DNA of 64,000 bases from Ravibacter arvi (GTDB lineage: Bacteria > Bacteroidota > Bacteroidia > Cytophagales > Spirosomataceae), in the NCBI RefSeq assembly GCF_039540405.1, contig NZ_BAABEY010000005.1, positions 68,988-132,987 of the forward strand. Direction: 5' to 3'. A program made the translations under genes and the position numbers. The notes beneath the pieces were generated by a model. That model was not told the origin of the DNA and did not search any database. It was given only the letters and a program-made list of their open reading frames with translations. Below, in pieces: positions 59,203-64,000 of the stretch; the stretch's first letter is position 1; the number at the start of each line of letters is the position of its first letter.

Positions 59203-61215
59203 ATGGAAAAACGAAGTTATATACGCTTATCTATTTCGGGGGCACTCCTGTTGGGTTTCTTTCTCTGGTCCTGCAATTCGACCAAAAAGACATTCAACTC
59301 CGGTGTCCGTAAGTTTAAAGACGGCGAGTACGACCTTGCCATTAAGGACTTTCAAAAGGCTGCGGAAGCGAATTACGAATCGAAGGAAGCCAACCGGTTC
59401 ATTGCTGAATCGTACCGGCTTTCCAATCGTTTCCGTGAGTCGATTCCCTACTTTAAGAAGGTGCTGGAAAACGATCCTGAAAATGCGGACGCACGTTTTC
59501 AATACGCCTATGCCTTAAAAACCACCGGTCAGTACGACGAGGCGAAAAATTATTTTTCGGCGGTGGCAACTACCGCCAATGCACCCGAAGCCTTAAAAAA
59601 CCGGGCGCTGCGGGAAGTGGAAATCCTGAAAATAATGGACAGGATTGCCAGGCAGAATCCCGGGATTACCGTAGACAATCTGCCGGTCAATACAGCCGGC
59701 TCTGAGTTCGGGCCGGCCATTCTGGGCCAGGAGCTGATCTTCTCGTCTTCAAAAAAGCAGAAAACATACAAAAACAATGGCCAGCCGATGCTGGGTATTT
59801 ATAAAACCGGGCTGAGCAGCGATCCTATGCGTATGGCCGCTGGTAATACGGCTTTGTTCAGTGACGCTATCTACGACACGGAGGCAAATGAAGGCTCTCC
59901 TGCCTTCTCCCCCGACGGGAAGACGCTTGTTTTTGCGCGGGGAAATACCGGCAAAAAGAAAGGAACGACCGACGTGAAACTGTACCTTTCCAGGAATGTA
60001 AATGGGAAATGGACGGAGCCGCGCTATATTCCGGTTAATGATTCCCTCGCCTGGGATGGCTCACCTGCCTTCTCCCGCGACGGGAAAACGTTGTATTTTG
60101 CATCCAACCGGAAGGGAGGATTTGGCGGAATTGATCTTTACAGTACCAATATGGATGCCTCCGGCCGTTTTAGCAGGCCGGTGAATATGGGAGCGGCGAT
60201 CAACACCGCCGGTGACGAGATGTTTCCTTACGTTTCTCCTGAAAACAAGTTGTATTTTGCCTCCGACGGACATCCCGGTCTAGGGAAATTGGATCTTTTC
60301 GTTGCCAGCCGTTCACAGGGAGTTATCTCGGTTGAAAATATGGGAATACCGTTTAACAGTCCGCAGGATGATTTCGCCCTGGTCTATCTGGACGACGAAA
60401 GCGGATTTTTCTCCAGTAACCGGGAGGGAGGCAAAGGTGATGACGATCTCTATTATTTCCATGTGCCGGAAACCAATGTGGACCAGCCTGATACAACGCA
60501 CAAACCGGAGGATCCACGTTTTGTGGACGGCAAGCCCAAAACAATCAGTTACTTCCTGGCAGGTACCGTGTTGGAAAATGTTCCCGACGCTACGGTTCCC
60601 CTCGATTCTGCATTTGTGAAAATCATGGCGGAGGGCGATACTTCGGAAATAGAACTGGCGAGGTTGGCCACCGATACCAAGGGCGATTTCGGAACTTATC
60701 AACTGGAAGAAGGTAAATCGTATGATCTTCTGGCCGGGCGCCGCGGGTTCATCAGCAAGCGCTTGCCTTTTACCATGGAAGGAAAGACCATACCTTTTAT
60801 CTTCCTGGATAAGCTCCACACGGATACGACTTACCGGGTAACCATCAAACTGGACCGGCTGGAATTGAACAAAACGTTCACGCTGGAAAACATTTATTAC
60901 GACCTGGATAAATTTGATATCCGGGCGGATGCCGCGCCTGAACTGGATAAGTTGGTGCAGCTTCTGAAAGATAACCCGACGATGGTGATAGAACTGAGCT
61001 CGCACACCGATACCCGGGGGTCTGATGCTTACAACATGACATTGTCACAAAAACGGGCTGAGTCAGTGGTGAATTACCTGACGCTGAAGGGAATCGATGC
61101 CGAGCGGATGGAGGCAAAAGGATATGGTGAGCGTAACCTGATTATTCAGAACGCAAAAACAGAGGAAGAGCACCAGCAAAACCGCCGGACCGAGTTTACG
61201 ATTCTTAGCTACTGA
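59203..61215 (+). CDS. PorE-like lipoprotein: TPR, PD40 propeller, OmpA domain
   Basis: A 670-residue lipoprotein (signal ISGALLLGFFLWSC). In order: TPR repeats at about residues 35-140 (GVRKFKDGEYDLAIKDFQKA), a WD40-like PD40 propeller at about 190-420 (GSPAFSPDGKTLVFARG, GSPAFSRDGKTLYFASNRKG), a carboxypeptidase-regulatory-like beta domain at about 460-545, and a C-terminal OmpA domain (IYYDLDKFDIRADAAPELDK, ELSSHTDTRGSDAYNMTLSQ, QQNRRTEFTIL) that binds peptidoglycan. This order matches PorE of P. gingivalis, an accessory that links the type IX secretion machine to the wall, though many Bacteroidota have several such paralogues. A strong terminator follows. Confidence 0.88.
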   Translation: MEKRSYIRLSISGALLLGFFLWSCNSTKKTFNSGVRKFKDGEYDLAIKDFQKAAEANYESKEANRFIAESYRLSNRFRESIPYFKKVLENDPENADARFQYAYALKTTGQYDEAKNYFSAVATTANAPEALKNRALREVEILKIMDRIARQNPGITVDNLPVNTAGSEFGPAILGQELIFSSSKKQKTYKNNGQPMLGIYKTGLSSDPMRMAAGNTALFSDAIYDTEANEGSPAFSPDGKTLVFARGNTGKKKGTTDVKLYLSRNVNGKWTEPRYIPVNDSLAWDGSPAFSRDGKTLYFASNRKGGFGGIDLYSTNMDASGRFSRPVNMGAAINTAGDEMFPYVSPENKLYFASDGHPGLGKLDLFVASRSQGVISVENMGIPFNSPQDDFALVYLDDESGFFSSNREGGKGDDDLYYFHVPETNVDQPDTTHKPEDPRFVDGKPKTISYFLAGTVLENVPDATVPLDSAFVKIMAEGDTSEIELARLATDTKGDFGTYQLEEGKSYDLLAGRRGFISKRLPFTMEGKTIPFIFLDKLHTDTTYRVTIKLDRLELNKTFTLENIYYDLDKFDIRADAAPELDKLVQLLKDNPTMVIELSSHTDTRGSDAYNMTLSQKRAESVVNYLTLKGIDAERMEAKGYGERNLIIQNAKTEEEHQQNRRTEFTILSY

Positions 61216-61219
61216 GTGC

Positions 61220-61261
61220 TTTGATTTCTTTCCCGCAGATCCATGCGGGAAAGAAATCAAA
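61220..61261. terminator. Bidirectional terminator
   Basis: A perfect 18-bp stem: TTTGATTTCTTTCCCGCA (61220-61237) with its complement (61244-61261), with a 6-base loop. It lies between the convergent PorE-like and SDR genes. Confidence 0.88.
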
Positions 61262-61274
61262 TCTCGGGCTACGC

Positions 61275-62051
61275 TCAATAGGTAGCCCTGCCGCCGGAAA
61301 TATCGTAGATGAACCCGGTTGAAAAGCTATTTTCCTCCGAGACGATAAAGGCTGACATAGCAGCAACCTCATCGATTGTTCCCAGGCGCCCCATCGGGAT
61401 TTTTGCCGTCATATAAGCGAGCTGTTCCGGGGCGGTATCTGCATTCATAGCCGTTTTGATTACAGCCGGGGCCAGCCCGTTAACGGTAATACCTGCAGTG
61501 GCATATTCCTTTGCAACCCCTTTCACCAACCCGATTACCCCGGACTTGCTGGCGGAGTATCCGACCATTCCCGGGTTGCCTTCTTTCCCGGCTATTGACG
61601 CAATCAAAAGAATGCGGCCATAGCCGTTTGGCTCCATCGCTTTTACCGCGTATTTGGTAAGAAGGAAGCTGCCGATAAGATTGACCCGAACTACTTTTTC
61701 GAAATCGGAGAGGGAGAAATCGGTGATTTTTGTATTGGTTGCGCCGACGACCCCGGCGGAATGCACCATAACGTCCAGTTTTCCGTACAAAGAGATGGTT
61801 TTTTCGAAGACGTTGGCCACATCGGCTTCATTAGAGACGTCCGCAACTATTCCGGTTGCGGTGATATTTTCATTCCGCAATTCAGCCACTGTTTTTTGAA
61901 GTACGCTTTCATTAAGATCCAGGAGCGCGAGGCGGGCTCCCTCTTTTCCGAGCCGTTGGGCGATAGCTTTTCCGAGCCCGTCGGCCCCGCCTGAAATGAG
62001 AACTGTCTGATCGCGGAAGCGGCCAGGAAATGGGTTATAACTGATAGACAT
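61275..62051 (-). CDS. Short-chain dehydrogenase/reductase
   Basis: A 258-residue SDR enzyme. The cofactor motif is TVLISGGADGLGKAIAQRLG, followed by ALLDLNES (Asp after the second strand suggests NAD(H) preference). The catalytic residues are Ser in LLIASIAGKEG and Tyr/Lys in VGYSASKSGVIGLVKGV. It has the length and layout of classical SDRs such as FabG or sugar dehydrogenases. The substrate is unknown. No coupled gene; YqgE lies 74 bases upstream on the same strand. Confidence 0.92.
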   Translation of the reverse strand: MSISYNPFPGRFRDQTVLISGGADGLGKAIAQRLGKEGARLALLDLNESVLQKTVAELRNENITATGIVADVSNEADVANVFEKTISLYGKLDVMVHSAGVVGATNTKITDFSLSDFEKVVRVNLIGSFLLTKYAVKAMEPNGYGRILLIASIAGKEGNPGMVGYSASKSGVIGLVKGVAKEYATAGITVNGLAPAVIKTAMNADTAPEQLAYMTAKIPMGRLGTIDEVAAMSAFIVSEENSFSTGFIYDISGGRATY

Positions 62052-62125
62052 GATACGGGATTTGAGCGCTTATTTTAGCACCGGTTTGGTTTAGGATCGC
62101 AATATAGGCTGAATTTGCCAGTAAT

Positions 62126-62680
62126 TCAGTTGAGATTCGGATCAATGGGATAGTGCGCTATGGAGCGGTATTCTCCTCCCATGCGCTTGAGCACCTCCCG
62201 CCAGAAATTCCTGGGGTGGGTAGCGAAAAGAAACTCACGGTCCGCCGGTGTTACGATCCAGGTTTTTTGTTGCATTTCGTCAGAAAGCTGACCGCCGGAC
62301 CACCCTGAATAGCCCACAAAAAAGCGGATTTCTTCAGGTTTAAGCTGGAAAGCATTCAGTTGTGTTTTCACAGTCTCAAAGTCGCCGCCCCAGAAAATCC
62401 CGTTTGCAACTTCAATACTTTCGGGTATCAGGTCCGGGCGGCAGTGCAGGAAATGGAGGGTGTTTTTTTCTACCGGACCGCCAAGAAAGAGGGGGATGTC
62501 CTCGTAAATGTTTTCCTCCAGGACGTCGCCGAGAAAAAGATTGGTTTCGTGATTGACGACAAACCCCAGGGAGCCGTTTTCCGAGTGTTCACAAAGGAAG
62601 ATGACACTTCTCTCAAAGTTGGGATCGCTCAAAAATGGCTCAGCAATGAGGAATACCCCTTTTTTTGTCGATTCTTTCAT
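62126..62680 (-). CDS. YqgE/AlgH family protein
   Basis: A 184-residue protein of the YqgE/AlgH family (DUF179): KKGVFLIAEPFLSDPNFERS, VIFLCEHSENGSLGFVVNHE, LFLGGPVEKNTLHFLHC and FFVGYSGWSGGQLSDEMQQK. The family is widespread; AlgH was named as a regulator of alginate genes in Pseudomonas, but a biochemical role is not established. No signal peptide is visible. Its start is next to the GAAATCG-type heptad array. Confidence 0.93.
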   Translation of the reverse strand: MKESTKKGVFLIAEPFLSDPNFERSVIFLCEHSENGSLGFVVNHETNLFLGDVLEENIYEDIPLFLGGPVEKNTLHFLHCRPDLIPESIEVANGIFWGGDFETVKTQLNAFQLKPEEIRFFVGYSGWSGGQLSDEMQQKTWIVTPADREFLFATHPRNFWREVLKRMGGEYRSIAHYPIDPNLN

Positions 62681-62703
62681 GAGTATTTTAGGATGGCGGA
62701 GGT

Positions 62704-62867
62704 GGAAATCGGAAATCGGAGATCAGAAATCGGCTGCGCCGCTCAGGTTTTCTTGCTTCCAGTCTCTGATTCCCGATTCACTTCCAATTTCCAATTTCCA
62801 AATTCCGATTTCCGATTTCTGATTTCCGATTTCTGATTTCTGATTTCTGATTTCCGATTTCCAATCA
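62704..62867. repeat. Inverted 7-bp-period repeats of unit GATTTCC
   Basis: The left arm (62704-62733) reads GGAAATCGGAAATCGG then degenerate units of GAAATCG. The right array (about 62765-62867) has about 13 degenerate units of RATTTCY, including six in nearly perfect register (GATTTCC / GATTTCT). The two arms are reverse complementary, so the region could form a cruciform. One strand is pyrimidine-rich. The unit differs from the CCTCANN family elsewhere, but the period and inverted layout are the same. Confidence 0.85.
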
Positions 62868-62973
62868 GCTTGTCTGCTAATCTACCGAAGTTTTTAAAAT
62901 TGTGCATGGCAATTGGCAGGAAAGCTTAACGTTTTATTAACAGGAGTAAGTGAAATAGATGACAAGGATCATA

Positions 62974-62981
62974 TACGTTTG
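62974..62981 (+). promoter_or_regulatory. Candidate -7 element of the universal stress gene
   Basis: TACGTTTG is an exact match to TAnnTTTG, 59 bases before the ATG. No good TTG was found at the -33 spacing, so the call rests on the -7 element only. Confidence 0.35.
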
Positions 62982-63040
62982 TTCCGGGTTGTCGCATCTT
63001 GCCGGTAACTATTTAGTGACCATCTAACTACCTGACAGAT

Positions 63041-63877
63041 ATGAAAAATTTTTTGGTTCCTGTAGATTTCTCTCCCAACGCCCTGCGGGCCTTGAAGGCC
63101 GCCGCGACTCTTGCAAAAGCGCTCGGGGCCAGGTTGTTTGTTTTGCATGCCTTCCAGCCTTTTTTCTCCGAAGGAACGCTGGGTGGTGAAAGTATCAATG
63201 CTGCGGCCGATTTGGAGGATGCATTTAAAGCCGACTTGCGGAAGTACGTGGACGATTTGCAAAAGGAAGGGATTGCGGCGGAAGCGGTATGGGCCGTTGG
63301 CGGCGTAGCCGAAGTAGTGAAGGACCGCATAGCAGAGTTAAAGCCTGAAATGGTAATCGTGGGGCGCACCGGGCGAGGTAGCTTTGTTGATAAGCTATTC
63401 GGTACTTCGGTTACCGACATTGTAAAGGTTTCCAACGTGCCGGTGCTGGTGGTGCCGCCCCAATCCGATCCCGTTCAGTTCAAGGAAATTGTTTACGCGA
63501 CACAGCTGGAATACGAGGAGCGTTCTACCATCGGGAAGGTAATGGAACTGTCGCGGCAGCTCGGAGGCAGGCTTAGCTTTTTCAAGGCAAGCGCGCTCAC
63601 TCAGCCCAATATCCAGGACGACCGCCAGTTTATTAAAGAAATAACCGGGAGCCTGGGGTTACGCGACGAAGATTTCGAAATCAGCGAGGCTGGGTCCGTG
63701 CCCGGCGGAATTGTTGCCTATGCAGAAGAAGTGAAGGCCGATTTACTGGTGGTTGCCAGCCGTAGCAGAGGGTTTCTTGAAAGGCTTTTTATAGATCCGA
63801 GTGTTACTTCCAAACTGATTGTGAATACATCGGTTCCATTGCTGATTTATCATTTGGAGAACATAGGCGAAGCGTAG
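63041..63877 (+). CDS. Universal stress protein with two UspA domains
   Basis: A 278-residue protein with tandem UspA folds (about residues 1-145 and 146-278). The first domain carries the ATP-binding signature VIVGRTGRGSFVDKLFGTSV; the second has LLVVASRSRGFLERLFIDPS, which departs from the GxxGxG pattern, so nucleotide binding may be limited to the first. Start MKNFLVPVDFSPNALRALKA is typical. Such proteins accumulate under stress or energy limitation in the cytoplasm. No neighbouring gene is co-oriented in the window. Confidence 0.93.
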   Translation: MKNFLVPVDFSPNALRALKAAATLAKALGARLFVLHAFQPFFSEGTLGGESINAAADLEDAFKADLRKYVDDLQKEGIAAEAVWAVGGVAEVVKDRIAELKPEMVIVGRTGRGSFVDKLFGTSVTDIVKVSNVPVLVVPPQSDPVQFKEIVYATQLEYEERSTIGKVMELSRQLGGRLSFFKASALTQPNIQDDRQFIKEITGSLGLRDEDFEISEAGSVPGGIVAYAEEVKADLLVVASRSRGFLERLFIDPSVTSKLIVNTSVPLLIYHLENIGEA

Positions 63878-63900
63878 TGAAGGGGCATCCAGACCGGCGG

Positions 63901-63979
63901 GTCATCCCTACCGCAGTGGCGGGATCTCCGGCCGGACGGTCATCCCGACGTATCATAAGCTTCGCTTACTCCTGGATCT
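63901..63979. repeat. Two partial GTCATCCC...GGATCT repeat units
   Basis: Unit one is 63901-63927 (GTCATCCC ... GGGATCT). Unit two is 63939-63979 (GTCATCCCGACG ... CTGGATCT). Each is an imperfect palindrome. Short intergenic repeats of the form GTCATNCCGA...GNATCT occur in many bacterial genomes. The block is downstream of the universal stress gene and runs to near the window edge. Confidence 0.5.
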
Positions 63980-64000
63980 GGTGACATCTGAATGCACGCA

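Larger units (their letters stand above)
62681..63040. other. Divergent intergenic region filled largely by repeats
   Basis: 360 bases between yqgE (reverse) and the universal stress gene (forward). About half is the 7-bp-period array at 62704-62867. The remainder, 62870-63040, is AT-rich and holds a likely usp -7 element at 62974-62981. Forward ORFs spanning the array are repeat translations and are not called. Confidence 0.5.

Noticed and set aside
62553..62836. Forward ORFs of 89 and 158 codons through the GATTTCC array
   Set aside because: They are translations of the tandem repeat and of the yqgE antisense strand.

Overview
The window looks like a chromosomal segment of a Bacteroidota species of the order Cytophagales, most like Dyadobacter and relatives. 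This is an inference from gene content: the gliding protein GldC, type IX secretion proteins PorU and PorV, a PorE-like OmpA lipoprotein, the long bacteroidotal form of IspG, the bacillithiol enzyme BshC, a eukaryote-like type II glutamine synthetase, and many Bacteroidota-restricted DUF families (DUF5916, DUF4403, DUF6728, DUF6797). Two or three promoters fit the phylum consensus TTG - about 19 nt - TAnnTTTG. No phage, insertion sequence, CRISPR array, tRNA or rRNA was seen. The only RNA gene is rnpB.

Layout. 1-5.8 kb: a truncated SnoaL-like lipoprotein, then a tandem pair of exported proteins (a DUF6797 cytochrome c protein and a DUF5916 barrel). 6-11.5 kb: a lone ECF sigma factor, a SNF2 helicase, gldC, and a tightly overlapped minus-strand chain (ispG, DUF6728, YjbR, TPR) that rsmE precedes. 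14.3-15.8 kb: glutamine synthetase with a good promoter and terminator. 15.8-21.7 kb: a three-gene operon of secreted proteins (FG-GAP protein, SGNH hydrolase, large haem protein). 21.8-27.4 kb: YihY, a thioesterase, a PQQ-type sugar dehydrogenase, a ROK sugar kinase and two lipoproteins. 27.5-33.8 kb: OmpA protein, RNase P RNA, DUF4403, DUF2027-Smr protein, MltG and a lipoprotein. 33.8-41.6 kb: KDPG aldolase, a zinc-site-less M16 protein, PorV, PorU, a SprT-like protein and a tiny lipoprotein. 41.7-47.4 kb: serine biosynthesis (a SerC-like aminotransferase and a SerB-SerA fusion), a ZIP metal transporter behind a strong palindrome, and an M28 peptidase. 47.5-56 kb: MetE behind a GC-rich structured leader, a PepSY-like lipoprotein, a Tat-type exported protein, FabI, 5-formyl-THF cyclo-ligase, BshC and a kinase-like phosphotransferase. 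56-64 kb: fructose bisphosphatase, isocitrate dehydrogenase, the PorE-like protein, an SDR enzyme, YqgE and a universal stress protein.

Most genes are housekeeping or envelope functions. The least explained signal is non-coding: degenerate tandem repeats with a 7-bp period, often arranged as inverted pairs. At three places (ends of the ECF sigma, ROK and ZIP genes) the repeat begins in or within two bases of the stop codon. A second family with a different 7-bp unit lies between the divergent yqgE and usp genes. These arrays, the palindrome before the ZIP gene and the folded metE leader are the best candidates for undescribed biology here.
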